Positions 31,311-43,199 of a stretch of DNA of 64,000 nucleotides are shown here, one piece after another. Each line of letters starts with the position of its first letter. The stretch's first letter is position 1. Below the pieces are notes generated by a model that did not search any database, was not told the origin of the DNA, and worked only from the letters and a program-made list of their open reading frames with translations. Source of the DNA: Harmonia axyridis. Taxonomy: Eukaryota; Arthropoda; Insecta; Coleoptera; Coccinellidae. A program made the position numbers and the translations under genes. The stretch spans positions 71,026,798 to 71,090,797 of the forward strand of contig NC_059501.1 in assembly GCF_914767665.1 (NCBI RefSeq). The letters run 5' to 3'.

Positions 31311-32880
31311 TAAGCATAGTTATTTACATTTGACCTACCCTACTGCATTGCCGAAGGTACAGGTCCCAATGAAGAGTTTCTTTTTTCGAATTTTTTAATT
31401 CCTTTTAATACAATAATTCAGATATATCATAACATAAGGTGGGAGTAAATAATATACGAAAGTGTAAATTTGCAGTGTTTTTCCGAACATTTCAGTTGGG
31501 TAACAAGAAAATAAGTGATTTAAACAAATAGGAAAAATTCAATCAAATCAAATAAGTATAACTTATTTCAACATCGATTGCACTCACTTAGAAGGCAATT
31601 AAAACAGAACAAATATTTGTTGGACGGATAATTAAAAAATTTAAAACTGCAATATTCACATCAAATCTTCATTGCTTTCTTTACATAATCATATCATAAC
31701 TATTGGAATAATCACCTTCCTCTACATATGACCAAGTTGAATCTTTGTGAAACCTTGGTTTATCAGCCGATAATCTAGAAGACGAGGTCGAGTCTATGTA
31801 GTTCAACCTTTTATAGAAGTCTAACAGCTGTCAGGTCATATTTTCGAAGACGCCACTCATTGTGAGCATCATTAAATGTGATTGTTTACATACTTATAAT
31901 TGGGTATTAGTTAATGAATTTACATAATATTTAGCTATACATTAATATAGTGACAAATTTGCATGAGCGATCATTGTTAAACGATGTTAGATTAGTTATT
32001 TTAAATTTTTCTATGGTAATTGCTTCTTTTCAGGAATTCATGGATGATATTTTCTTTTCGGATTTCAATATTGACTTCTGGTTTGTCAAACGGAAAATGA
32101 ACCTTTGGAATCGTTTGGGGGACAAAATTTTTCAACCCACCTGAAATTTTCTGTATATGCTTAGAGATGTATAAAATCGAATAAAAAACACTTCATCCTC
32201 CAAGCGTCCTGCAGAGATTTATATTAGAACTATAAGAATTATGGCCAAGAAATTGGGTGAAATAAAGTGATATTATATTGTATTGGTCCTCCTAGCTCCT
32301 CCCAATTCCAAGAAAAGATTATTCTACTTGACAAACACTGCAAATTTCACACTATGTTTTATTGAAATAAAATGTAAATTTCTTTTGACGAAAAATATCA
32401 CCAAAATCACGAAAAAGATATGAAATTATCAATGGTAAAAGAATTTTTTATGAATATCCAGTGGCAGCATTAATTCCGAAATCCGTGAAAATTTCCAAAT
32501 TTCATATCTCCGAAATTATAAATGTTAGGACCTTGCGGTAAAAATTTTGTATTTATTATCATCGTAGCAAAACTTGCTTTTCATTTCTTGATCATCTGTT
32601 AGTAATTTTCTGAGAAATATTTTTTAAATTTTTTCCCATGATTTTTTCGGTTTAAAAACCCATGGATCATATTTCAGAACTAGAAGGATCAATGCGGCAT
32701 ACCAACCCATTTTTTTTACCAAATTTTATAAAAATAGCTCCCATTAATTCCGTAAGAAGCTCTGGCCTGTGTACGACGGAATGGAATTTTTTTATGACAT
32801 TTTCGGATTCTATGGAACAACCCAAAACGTAAACAATTGAAGAGGTGTTCATTATTGTGGATATTAAACCAAAAATAATG
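31311..32880. other. no gene recognised
   Basis: AT-rich. Frames at 31950-32144 and 32667-32885 have no domain. No structured repeats noted. Confidence 0.5.
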
Positions 32881-33052
32881 CCCACTTGACCTTATATGAT
32901 TTATTATCTTTTCTCATCTCAAAGGGTATGCATATTCGGAAAATAATTCATGTAAAATAAAGTTTTTTTCGAAAGAATTTTTGTTACGCATTTTCAATGA
33001 TATACATATCGTTTGAGATGAAAAAGAACAATAAATCATAAGGTCAAATGGG
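32881..33052. repeat. imperfect hairpin with ~55-bp arms
   Basis: The left arm CCCACTTGACCTTATATGAT... (32881-32938) is mirrored by ...ATCATAAGGTCAAATGGGC (33000-33052), separated by ~60 bp. Small foldback, probably a MITE remnant. Confidence 0.7.
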
Positions 33053-35046
33053 CTTATACAGCTTCTTCGATGTCTCATAAATCTAGTTATATCAAGATAA
33101 TATAATGTTTATTTACTATAAACATAAAAAAATTACAGAGGTATTTATTTCACGAAATATTTACCTGTGCGTAATTAACTTTTGGTATATAGATAGAAAA
33201 CGAACATTTTGTGATCAAATTTCAATTTGGAGTTATTATTTCGGTAGCAAGAAAAAATCGTATAATGCATGTCCTTCGTCAGGAAATTAATTACCTTTGA
33301 CTTTGATTGTACATACAAATAAAACGCGACAACATATCCTCAGCTGTGTTCAAGGCATTTCCTTCCTTGGGGTGGATCCATAATTACCTAAGTTGAAATT
33401 TGACGAATTTTTCATCGATATAATATTATTATACCTTGGATATCTACAAAACGGTTTATTTCGCGATAAACAATAATTTTATTCCCTAAAATGATTGAGT
33501 ATTCTAATGATGGTTTTGAAATGTGTTTAATGGTTTTTTTTATGCTAGTAAAACTTTGCAGGAATATATTCGTTCAAATGGTATTCGTTAGACAATTTCA
33601 GAACAAACAGAAACACCTCGCTCATTCAACAATAATAGAGTACTCTTTAGTTTTAAAAATTTTAATTCAATGATATTTATCAGAATCGGTTTTGCTGTGA
33701 TAGAAAGAAAGAAAACAAGCTGTTCCTATGGTATTTTGCCATTATAAAACACTCGAATGAATTAGTCCACAGCAATCACTATCACTAATGAAGTACCGTC
33801 ATTCAATTATATTGTAAGATTCAAAACACGTCAAAACAATGCAATATACCTAATAATTTTGTGAATAATTTATGAAGGTAAACTTATGTAGGTACATAAT
33901 TATCTGAATGAATCATTTGGTTTTTTTGAGAGCTTGGAGCAGAAAACTAGGGTAAACTTGGTAAAATTTTAATTAAATATTTCTAAAATTTTAATTAAAT
34001 ATTTCTAGGGTGCCTTTCGATCATGAGTGGAAAGATAAAGAACCCAAGAAAAATCTCAATTTAACTTTAACACACAACTAATATTCTTACACCAATTCTT
34101 TTTCATTTTGTCTGTATTTTTCGCCTGACGAATCTGTCCCAAAATCCAATTCTGCGCCTGCTCGTAAAAATGATAACTCTTGAACATAAGAACCTAGAAA
34201 CGTAAAATTTTTAGTTATGTTCGGATCTCGACTACCGAGGTTAGGTTTGAGCAAAATTCAACAAGAAGTATCGTAAATATGAATGATCCAAATTTTGTTT
34301 TCACGATAATTTAAAAAACTACGAATTCGATAGTGATAAAATTCTGCATTTATACATATGTCTAATAACAACGTCAATAAACGTGTTGAATTTCATACTG
34401 ATCTTTGAATCAAAACTAGACAATATTCTAGAAAATCATCGAAAAAAAAATTTCCTCTATAAGGGATCTATTCTAGAAAATTCAAGTAGAATATAAAAAA
34501 AAATTGGTGAAAGCCTCGAAATAGTTCTCCTTCTCGATAAAATATACCAGTTTCAGACTCTGGCTATGAATTTCCTCTATTTGGTTAAGAATCACACAAA
34601 TGACAAAATTCCTTCAAGGACTTTCCATAAATCTTCCGGAATATTTATGAAACTAAATCATCCACTATTTGTGCAGCAGCTTCTCCAATAATTTCGTCAG
34701 ACGCTTCTGTAATATTTCTAAAAAACTTTGAAAACCAACTCATGAAATGCGAGTACACTTGTTCGATATCTACAAAAGTAAAATGGCTACCCTTATTTAT
34801 AAGTCATCATAGTAAACAAATTTATATATGAATTCCATCCAGATTATGGTGTTCTCGAATTTAAAATGTCATATCGACAATTCATTTATTCAGATTTTTT
34901 AATTTTAATTCGGTACGAACACAGTCGCGGATGCTATATCTTTAAAGCACCCTCGAACTTCACTCTCAGGCTACAATTTTTCGGGAGAAAATCATCCATT
35001 TTATTATTATTATAATCCATAAAAGTATAATATAGATACACTGTGT
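33053..35046. other. no gene recognised
   Basis: AT-rich. The only structure seen is a two-copy 24-bp tandem around 33964-34010 with the repeated word TTTTAATTAAATATTTCTA. Frames of about 60 codons at 33105-33290 and 33491-33673 have no domain. Confidence 0.5.
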
Positions 35047-35926
35047 CCGTAAAGTATGAAACAAATTAATTTTTAGCTTAACAGACCATTTCAAGAAATA
35101 ATCCTGAAACACGTCGATTTTTCATTTTAATTTACCGTATTATAAAATGAATATCTAATATTAAGGGTGAATTTCTTTCGAGTAATGCCGTCACCGTCAT
35201 TTTTTTTTATGGAACACCCTCATTTTGTCTCAATTTTCTGTTTACTCTAGCTGAGCTGATTCCAAAAATGTATAACATGTTGATTCCAATTGGTACAGGG
35301 TGGACAAAAATACAATAGTTTTGAGTGTGCTCATAAAGTAACGCGTAACATTCTTTATTAGTTGAATTAACAATATTATCAAAAATACTTATTGTCTAGC
35401 GGCAATTGGTTTGAATGTAACACCCTGTAGTTTGTTACATTTTTAGATCAATAAAAATAAGCTGTTTCCAAACATGTTTGGTACTTGTGATTTAGCAGAC
35501 AGAATATGAAAGAAATTATTTCTTATTTTAATACATTTTTATAATCTAAAAATGTAACAAACTACAGGGTGTTACATTTGAACCAATTGCAATAGATATT
35601 TTTGATAATATTGTTAATTTAACTAATAAAGAATGTTACGCGTTACTTTATGAGTACACACAAAACTATTTTATTTTTGTCCACCCTGTACCAATTCGAA
35701 TCAACATGTGATACATTTTTGGAATCAGTTCAGCTGGAGTATTCGGAAAATTGGGGTGTTCCATTTAAAAAAATTACGGTGACATTATTACTCGAAAGTA
35801 ATTCACCCTAGACATTAGATTATTATTTTAAAATACGGTAAATTAAAATAAAAAATCGATGTGTTTCAGGATTATTTCTTAAAATGGTGTGTTTAGCTAA
35901 AAATGAATTTGTTCCATACTTTACGG
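35047..35926. mobile_element. ~880-bp foldback element
   Basis: The left arm (35047-35449) starts CCGTAAAGTATGAAAC and the right arm (35543-35926) ends GTTCCATACTTTACGG. Mirrored blocks run along the full arms: CACGTCGATTTTTCATTTTA, GTACAGGGTGGACAAAAATA / TATTTTTGTCCACCCTGTAC, GTAACGCGTAACATTCTTTA and CACCCTGTAGTTTGTTACAT. The unpaired centre is only ~95 bp. The nested ACAGGGTG / CACCCTGT words at several depths suggest it was built from successive inversions of a shorter unit. No coding capacity. Confidence 0.9.
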
Positions 35927-35931
35927 TAAAA

Positions 35932-36708
35932 TAATGATTTGGTTCTTGTCGAATTTCAGGAGGATGGAACCATTGGATCCCTTCATCTATAGATAATTAC
36001 CTACAACATTTATTTATTTGTGTTCAGTTCTGTATCTTCAAGGACCCAATATTCGTATGAATGAACTAGCTCTCAAAAGCTTTTGATACTTCTCTCGAAA
36101 TATTATTTATAAAATATAAATGCAGTAGAAAAATTCTATGACTATTTCGACATAGGTAACTGACCGATCAAAGATCTATTTTTCGACATATGTAGATTGG
36201 TACTTACACACTTACATAAACAATTTTTTTCATCTTACACAATGACGTACTAACGACGAAATTACAAAAGAATAAAGCAATCTACATAAGTAGATCATGG
36301 CTGAGCGGCAACTACAGATGATTAGTTTGATTCGATCATATCTCAAATCAATGCAAACTGCAGTTTGCTTTGAAGTGAGGTTATTTATTTCCAATTCATG
36401 TTCATTTTGATGTCCGGTGTGTCGAAAATCTATTCGACGTTTTGGTTTCTGTTTTATGTCTGTTTCGAAAATATTATCTCATAAATTCGAATGAGTTATG
36501 CTTCATTGGACCATCAGCATAACAAAATATGTTACCTACTAATCGACATTAAAAAAAATATCTCTTTGTATTGCGTAATTGATAAAACTCATACGTTGGT
36601 TGTTTCTTCTTGGTGTTTCATTATTTCAAACAATGAACCTTAAACATTATTCACAGCGGAATATCTAATCAAAATGTTCACTATGTATCTTTAGCAGAAT
36701 TTTTTCAT
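35932..36708. other. no gene recognised
   Basis: AT-rich spacer with no gene or repeat recognised. Confidence 0.5.
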
Positions 36709-36710
36709 TT

Positions 36711-37217
36711 CATTTTTTTCAGTCCATTTATGTTTAATATCGAAGGCCTACTTCGATATTAAACATAAATGGACTGAAAAAAATGGAACAGACAAAATTG
36801 GTTTACGAAATGAAGAATAACGTCAGTAAAAATGCAATGAGAAAGAAATATGCAAGAACATGTATCGGACAGAATTCTCCAATGTTTCGGGCTGTTGATG
36901 TTTTCAATTCTATTCCTATGGAAATAACAATTAGTGGAAATATTGGAAAAATGTGCCATGACCTCAAGGAGTTTCTTAAACTTCTATAATTTCTTTATAT
37001 ATTATTATTGTATATGGAGAATTAATGTTAACTAATTGTTATTTCCATAGGAATAGAATTGAAAACATCAACAGCCCGAAACATTGGAGAATTCTGTCCG
37101 ATACATGTTCTTGCATATTTCTTTCTCATTGCATTTTTACTTCTGACGTTATTCTTCATTTCGTAAACCAATTTCGTCTGTTCCATTTTTTTCAGTCCAT
37201 TTATGTTTAATATCGAA
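36711..37217. repeat. inverted duplication of a LINE-like 3' segment
   Basis: Three copies of one sequence in alternating orientation. A short left copy (36711-36744) forms a perfect 34-bp palindrome with the start of the middle copy (36752-36785), spaced by 7 bp. The middle copy (36752-36995) faces a third copy (about 37031-37217) with near-identical sequence. The three junctions share AGGCCTAC. This looks like snap-back or template switching during insertion. Confidence 0.85.
36783..36989 (+). pseudogene. C-terminal fragment resembling a LINE reverse transcriptase protein
   Basis: A 68-codon frame ending in IGKMCHDLKEFLKLL followed by a stop, with PMFRAVDVFNSIPMEI in the middle. Many non-LTR retrotransposon proteins end like this (a KLFNSLP-type motif, then a short helix with FK..LK.FL). 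The inverted copy at 37028-37285 encodes the same peptide with two changes and one inserted codon (NNVRSKNAM versus NNVSKNAM). No catalytic domain is present, so the family call is tentative. Confidence 0.4.
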
Positions 37218-37556
37218 TTAGGCCTACCAGAATACAGTTGAGCCGTTGGTGTAAAGAAGTCCACATTGTAGATAAACAACATCAAAAATTGTAGATAAAC
37301 AACATTAGAATCTTCTGATTGATCGTCATTATTGCATCTATTGCACCCTTGTAGACCAAAAAACTATAGAAATAAATATACATGGATTGTTCAATAAGTT
37401 TTGCGGTTTGTTAAGGAAGTGCGGTGCTACTAGCCTAAATTTTTTGAAAAAAAAAAAAATTATGGGCGAATGTTGAAAGTGAATAAGGCCTCTTCATCTT
37501 CAATTCGTACAGTAGAAAGATGGGATGCTGAATTTGAACGTGGTCGTACAAGCCTT

Positions 37557-38044
37557 CAGGGATGGCGTTGAAACAGTGGAGCATTCGTTTCAGGCTCCTA
37601 TATTTGAGAGGCGGCCATTCGGCCCAGTCGCTCCGCTGTGTTTGTCAATAATCATATTCAAACCGCCTCTATATTCTAAGCCGAACCAATATAAACAGAA
37701 TTCCCTATTACTCTCATTGAAAGAGGGATGAAATCATTATGTATTTGACAAAGACGAAAAATACCACTACCTTCGCTTTCGAAGCCGATGTTTACATATT
37801 CAACATACAGAAAATTCCTACGGTTTTGCATTCGAAACTATTTACTATTGAATGTCAAATGTTTTCGGCGGAACACGTCATGTTTGTAATCCCAATTAGT
37901 TTTCGAAGTAATAATGAAACTTTGCATGCCTTACCGCAAGATTCTTCATCGTAAGAAAGTTCTGTGTTATTATCGGAACAGGTGCTCTTTTTTTTTGTTA
38001 TTGATTCTCTGCTTCAGGCGCCAAAATTACCCGCGCTGGCGCTG
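37557..38044. mobile_element. 488-bp CAGGG-ended hAT-type MITE nested in mariner
   Basis: Begins CAGGGATGGCGTTGAAACAG and ends CCCGCGCTGGCGCTG. Target duplication: CAAGCCTT (37549-37556) and CAAACCTT (38045-38052), 7 of 8 matching. The mariner reading frame passes straight across when the element and one duplication are ignored, which confirms the borders. A relative lies at 28966-29107. The small frames inside (37525-37731, 37739-37954) are shadows. Confidence 0.8.
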
Positions 38045-38210
38045 CAAACCTTGAAAACAATCCACGTCAAGGACCTCCAAAAATAGCACAAGACCAGAAG
38101 ACAGAAATCGTAGACAAAATACAGAATATAGTATTGGAAAATCGTCGAGTGAATGAAAAAGATTTAGTATGAGATCCTGGCATCTCATTGGGCAGTGCAA
38201 GCAATATTTG

Positions 38211-38443
38211 CATGGGCGCCAACAGGGGCGGCCAGGGGGGCCATGGCCCCCTTGAGATTTTGATTCCATCATTTTTCAGCACAATACCCTCAATATTACT
38301 TTTTCAATCCAAAGGCCATGGAAAAAAGGAAAGTAATGGATTCAAAACAATTTTCCGGTTTTCAATGACAAACATGGACGCCTTATCGTTTTTCAATAAT
38401 TTTCATTTTGCCCCCCCGAGAAAAATTTTTGCGGGCGCCCGTG
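38211..38443. mobile_element. 233-bp hAT MITE derived from the ZMYM1-like hAT
   Basis: Ends CATGGGCGCC (38211) and GGGCGCCCGTG (to 38443) are inverted repeats. They are flanked by an exact 8-bp duplication AATATTTG (38203-38210, 38444-38451). The right ~75 bp (CGCCTTATCGTTTTTCAATA ... TGCGGGCGCCC) match the right end of the ZMYM1-like hAT at 620-694. It is therefore a deletion derivative that could have been mobilised by that family's transposase. Confidence 0.9.
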
Positions 38444-39299
38444 AATATTTGACTAAAGTATTGGGCTTCAGAAAGCTGTGTGCAATATTAGCACCGCATT
38501 CGCTAACAGTGGAACACATTCAAATGCGATTTTCTCAGCAACATTTAGAGCGTTTTCGAAATGATAAAATAGATTTGGTGTGTCGATTCATCACTATGGT
38601 CGAATCATGAGTCTATCACCATGATCCTGAATCAAAACAAAAGGCTAAAGAGTGGTGTGAGCCTGGTTCGGATCCGAAACGAGTACGTGTCCAGAAATCG
38701 GTCAAGAAGGTGTTAGCATGCGTTTTTTAGGATGCGAAAGGAATTTTGTCTTTGGATTGCTTGGAAATTGGTGAAACAATGAATTCTGAATATTATTATA
38801 ACTTTTTAGACCACCTGAAGAAAAAAAATAGTGGAAATGAAACTAGTTTGCATAAGAAAATTATTATTAATTATTTGACGTGAGTTCGAATTGTTAGAGC
38901 ATGCATCGTATTCTCCAGATTCGGCCCCTAGCGACTTCCAGCTTTTTTCAAACATAAAAAATTCATGAGTCAAAAGCGTTTTTTATAAAATAATGAGGCC
39001 ATAACAGCTATAAAAGAGTATTTTGCAACCCTTCCAGTTTCTCACTTCAGGGATGAAATTCATAAATTGGAAATTCTTTGGAACAATTGTATTGATGTTT
39101 GGGGACACTATACCGTAAAAAGTGTATTTCAAACCATAAAATTGTGCTTTTCTTATCGAACCTCAAAACTTATTGTTATATATGAGATGAGATTTACCAT
39201 GTCATCACTTTTGTCGATTAGTTTATCTAGATGGGGGGTATTGTTAATACGATCCTCCTAAAATTCAGCATGATCATTCGATTGACTCGTTTACATATA

Positions 39300-39935
39300 C
39301 ACATCGTCAAAAGTCTTGGCCCAACAATCTATGTTCTGGAATTGAGATAAATATTTTCCTCTATTTCAACCGCAATATATTTGTCAGAAAACTTTTGATA
39401 CTCCTTGCTTTATGCCAGATGAGACAAAATAGGAAAAATAAGAAAAAATCTGAATTCATCGATTGTTTATTTTTGATTAATTATAGTTATTCAATGGTAC
39501 GTATTACCACCTCTTCTTTCAATCAACTGCCCAATACGCTAAGGCATCCCACGAATCAACTCATTTATGAAATTTTCAGCCATACCGTTCCATTCTTCCT
39601 GAAGGCTGAACTCAATTCTTGAAAAGCTGAAGGTGGGTTTTGGTGATTGTTTATTGCTCAATTGGATTCATGTCTGGTGAGTTTACTGGCCAGTTCATTA
39701 TCTGGATATTGTTCTCTTGACGAATGTTTTGAACCTTTCGTGTGCGCTGTGGTGGCGCGTTATCATCCTGATAAATAAAAATATTCCCAAATTCGTTGCG
39801 CAGATGAACAATGATTGGTTCGAATCGGACAAATCATCCTGTAGACTCTCAATAAAAGCCCCCAACCATAAACCAAACATTGTTCAGAAACTGCATTGAC
39901 TAGTGTAAACTTCTCCTAAAATCTGACGGTCTCCT
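39300..39935 (-). mobile_element. Tc1-like transposon (copy C), minus strand
   Basis: Read on the minus strand it carries a decayed transposase C-terminus and the same 3' end as copies A and B (CGTCAAAAGTCTT at 39304-39316, mirroring AAGACTTTTGACG of copy B). The 3' tail includes GGTGGTAATACG and ATTGAAAGAAGAGG. Confidence 0.7.
39510..39925 (-). pseudogene. Tc1-like transposase C-terminal fragment
   Basis: Minus-strand frames preserve the final third of a Tc1 transposase: RQENNIQIMNWPVNSPDMN (about 39670-39725), NNHQNPPSAFQELSSAFR (about 39600-39650) and MAENFINELIRGMP (about 39545-39590). Upstream on the same strand (39730-39900) is FLNNVWFMVGGFYRESTG-like text in shifted frames. The DNA-binding domain and first catalytic Asp are absent. 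Confidence 0.65.
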
Positions 39936-39954
39936 CCGGAATCACCCTGTATAT

Positions 39955-40795
39955 AGTTTAATAATAATAATAATAATAAGTTTTGTTTTCTGATAACATC
40001 ATAAATCACTACCGCAATAGTAGAAGAGTAATATTCAGTAAATGTTAGTAAATGTTTATCGGATATCTTTTTGTCAATATAGAAATTTAATTTTCAATTT
40101 CTTCTTTTTCCAATCACCGAATCAAAATTGACTCATCCCATACATTGTAGTTTGCCGCATATGGAGTAGTAATTATATTGATATAATGTAGGTAGATTAT
40201 TAGTTGATACACCCATCTCAAAATCTGGAATATTATCAAAGTATTGATTCCTCTATTCTGGAATTCAATTCATTTATCAACATATAATAAACAACAAAGT
40301 GTTCGATATAAGATACAATTATACCGTTATCGGAAATTAATAACTGGATGCATTAATAATTAAGTTGAACTTCGAGAAGAATGGAATCAATTATTAGAGG
40401 AATAGAACTTTTTATTGAAATATCAAGATTATGTAAGACTGTTGTTATTTTCTTAATCACTTGAAAAATTATTCAAAACATTCAAGAAGTGTGTAGAATG
40501 ATAAAATTAAGTCGTATGAGTGATTAATTTTTCAAAAGGATCGAAAATAAGATTCTTTTAAGTATCTGATCAAATCGAAATCACATCTTTAAACATTTGT
40601 GGTACCACCTACTTGATTTTCATCGATATAGATGCGAGAGAAAATCTGACTTGGCTTCAGGTGGTTTCAGGCTCTTGTCATACGTGCGCATATTGCGTAC
40701 TTGAAATCCACACAATTACATGCATGAAAGTATACATGAGATATGATTTTTAAGGAGTTAGGATTAAAAAAAAATGTTGGTCACCGATTTCAAAA
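39955..40795. other. no gene recognised
   Basis: Starts with a short TAA microsatellite (about 39958-39979). The rest is AT-rich sequence without genes. Confidence 0.5.
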
Positions 40796-40810
40796 TTTCT
40801 GTTTCAAACA

Positions 40811-40985
40811 ACTTTGGTTTTGTGTCTGTCTGTCGGTTTGTGTATTTGACACTCTTGTATAGCTTTAACTTCTACAATTCTCATCCATTTTGCTGAAATT
40901 TGGTATGAGCATTCAGGTTGGGCTGTAAATAGTCCCATTTAAAGTTTTCATAGAGAAAGGGTTTGCGTTAAGCATGCGCAACCAT
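40811..40985. repeat. interspersed repeat, related to 7741-7925
   Basis: ACTTTGGTTTTGTGTCTGTC opens a stretch that aligns with 7741-7925 in the same orientation, including GTATGAGCATTCAGGTTGGG versus GTATGAGTAGTCAGCTTCAG and GCATGCGCAACCA versus GCATGCACAAACA. Confidence 0.55.
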
Positions 40986-41361
40986 GAATATTAAAATATT
41001 TCTATATTTCACGTAGTGTGAATTCTAAGAAAATTGGATATTGATCGCGCAGTTCGAACGTGAAATACTTGAGATCCCAATATTTTGCACTCTATTCGTC
41101 CAATTAGAAATTAACCTATTATGATTGTGCGCTGGGTAGCCGTAAAAATCTTTTCGGAAGATAAAAATCTAACAAGAATGCTGACTTTTCAGGATTGGAA
41201 GACGAGGAACCATAATGTCATACCCATTGGCAGAGAATATTTTTTTGATTCCAATAATCCTAATCTACCCATTTCCTAAACAAACCTATACTAGACACAC
41301 ATATTATAACCTATAACTAGCTATGGTGAGCTTGTTTCTATAGCATTTTTCTTAATACTGA

Positions 41362-41600
41362 TACAAGCTGTTTATAATCGTTTTTTTCTTTTTATCTGAA
41401 ATTGATGACCTCATTTTAAAACAAAGATAGGGATATATATCTCAAACAAAAAGAGATTGACGTACCGGTTACCCAAAATCACGTGAAAACAAAAAGCAGG
41501 ATCGAATGAAAATTAATATTGAAAAATTGATATGTTGGGCGGCTCGTGTATATAGAGGATCAGAAGTAACACTATCTCAGGGGATTTTAATCACAAGTTG
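41362..41600. repeat. old duplicated segment, partner at 44518-44770
   Basis: AAGCTGTTTATAATCGTTTT, GTACCGGTTAC, GAATGAAAAT, GAAAAATTGATAT, GGCTCGTGTA and GAAGTAACACTA occur here in that order and again at 44518-44770 with similar spacing. This suggests diverged copies of a repeat or a local segmental duplication. The overlapping 78-82-codon frames (41506-41846) have no domain. Confidence 0.5.
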
Positions 41601-41849
41601 TATGATTACAATGGAGACAGCTCTCAGACACTTTGTTTTCTTTTATGTTCTCGTTCCAGAACTGATTGTTCTATTTTGTTTCCGAATGCGGCCGTTGAAT
41701 TCATTAATGGGCAGAATTTACCTCATAATAACAAATCTATGAACTCGATCAGGATGAAATATGACAATAAGTATCAATTAATAATAATTTCAAGCCTCAT
41801 GAGAAATTTCATGTGGATCGCGTTACCTAAAGCGTTGAAAATTTAAGCA

Positions 41850-43000
41850 GAATATCTGAATATTTCAACGACATCCAATTCAAGATAGTTAAAATCTATA
41901 GAGTAATATACATAGATAGAGGAAATTTTTAAATGTCCTCAACATGGTTAGATTACGTTGTCGGAATTTGATATATTTTCAAATCTACAATTTCACTATA
42001 TCATTATGAATGTATATTATATTGTATGAAATATATATATTTGAGTGATTCCCGATTAAATATGCAAATTTGAATATTTGGAATCCGATTTTTTCCTTGA
42101 TTGTCGAATATAGAGTAAGCAGAATATTAATTATTTTCTGTATCTATCTGACAAAATTCAAGGTTTGGCAACTGTTGCTCTCCTAGTGTCATCGGCTGTT
42201 TCACATCGCTTTGCGCGCTTGAATTTTGTTTTCTGAATTTCTGATATATTTAGGTATTTACTCCAATATATTTTGAGTTGATATGAAACGTTGATTCACT
42301 ATGAGAAATGAAAAGTGAGTTCATTGTGGAGAAATTCGCGAATTGAGTGAAATATCGAATCAATGATTCGTTTTCATTTCCGCGCGCTTCATGTCAAATT
42401 TGTTAGTTCATGTTGGGGAAAAAATTTTATTACTGAAAATGACATATGCTACCTCTATCTATGTTTATTACTCTGAATTGAAATGTCATTTTACTCATAT
42501 AAAATTCTGTGGTCTCCAACGAAGTGTGATTGAAGGAGCAGTAAGATTCCTGATACAAAGTGCTCCTCTCTAATATTTCATACAGTTTGATATTAATTTT
42601 TTTTTAACTGAGAAATGCAATTGCTTGTTAAATGCTAAATCTCAGATCAAAGTCCATCGTGGTTTCAAGGTTTCTTCTTCTTCTTAAAAGTGCTCATCCT
42701 TAATCGGATATTGAATATCATTCTGGCTATTGTGATCTGATGAAGTTTTTCAGGTAACAAAAATAATTTCAACTATATAAATCCTGTTTGATTTTTGCTG
42801 ATTCATAGGATTGAATTTTTCGTATTTTTTTTTCTGTAATCAATTTTGATTTGGATGAGAGTTCGCCTTGATTTGCAATCGTTTTGAAATCATCAATCAT
42901 ATGAAATGTGAAAGGAAAACATTAATCTGATCTGAAATTCATTTCCAACATTGGTAAGATGCAGGTTTGAAAATAATATTTTATGATACACGTGTATGAA
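41850..43000. other. no gene recognised
   Basis: AT-rich sequence. No domain in the 60-codon frame at 42391-42573. Confidence 0.5.
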
Positions 43001-43199
43001 TGTCTTCAAAGTACTGGGTGTCCCAAAATCTGATAGAAACCAAGATATCGACATCTCGAACAGAAGTTCGAGATATTCGAAACATTCTAAAACGTATTCA
43101 TTTTTATGGTTCTCGACTTCATTCGATAATACAGTGTCAATTTTCAAGGTTCTGATGATTTCTGTCTGTTTTCTGGTAATATACTTATTTGGTATATTT

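Larger units (their letters stand above)
37470..39105 (+). pseudogene. mariner transposase, multiply interrupted
   Basis: Fragments read in order. Before the first insertion: EFERGRTSL (about 37530-37556). Between the insertions: ENNPRQGRPPKIAQDQK and ENRRVNEKDLV, then a stop, then DPGISLGSASNI (38053-38210), the helix-turn-helix part. After the second insertion: KLCAILAPHSLTVEHIQ (38470 on), a stop, HHDPESKQKAKEW (about 38615), VRVQKSVKKVLACVF (about 38685), CLEIGETMNSEYY (38755), and the late block HASYSPDSAPSDFQLF (about 38905-38950), equivalent to HPPYSPDLAPSD. The segment around the second catalytic Asp is degenerate. Stops and frameshifts beyond the insertions show it was dying independently of them. 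Confidence 0.8.
37385..39180 (+). mobile_element. mariner element with two nested hAT-type insertions
   Basis: Ends are mirror images: ATTGTTCAATAAGTTTTGCG on the left (about 37388) and CCTCAAAACTTATTGTTATA on the right (to 39180). Inside is a decayed mariner transposase read on the + strand. Two foreign elements interrupt it, at 37557-38044 and 38211-38443, each bounded by an 8-bp duplication of mariner sequence. Without them the mariner is about 1.05 kb, somewhat short of the usual 1.3 kb. Confidence 0.8.

Noticed and set aside
38188..38610. 140-codon protein
   Set aside because: It fuses a MITE with mariner sequence by chance; the MITE borders and the 8-bp duplication show it is not a gene.
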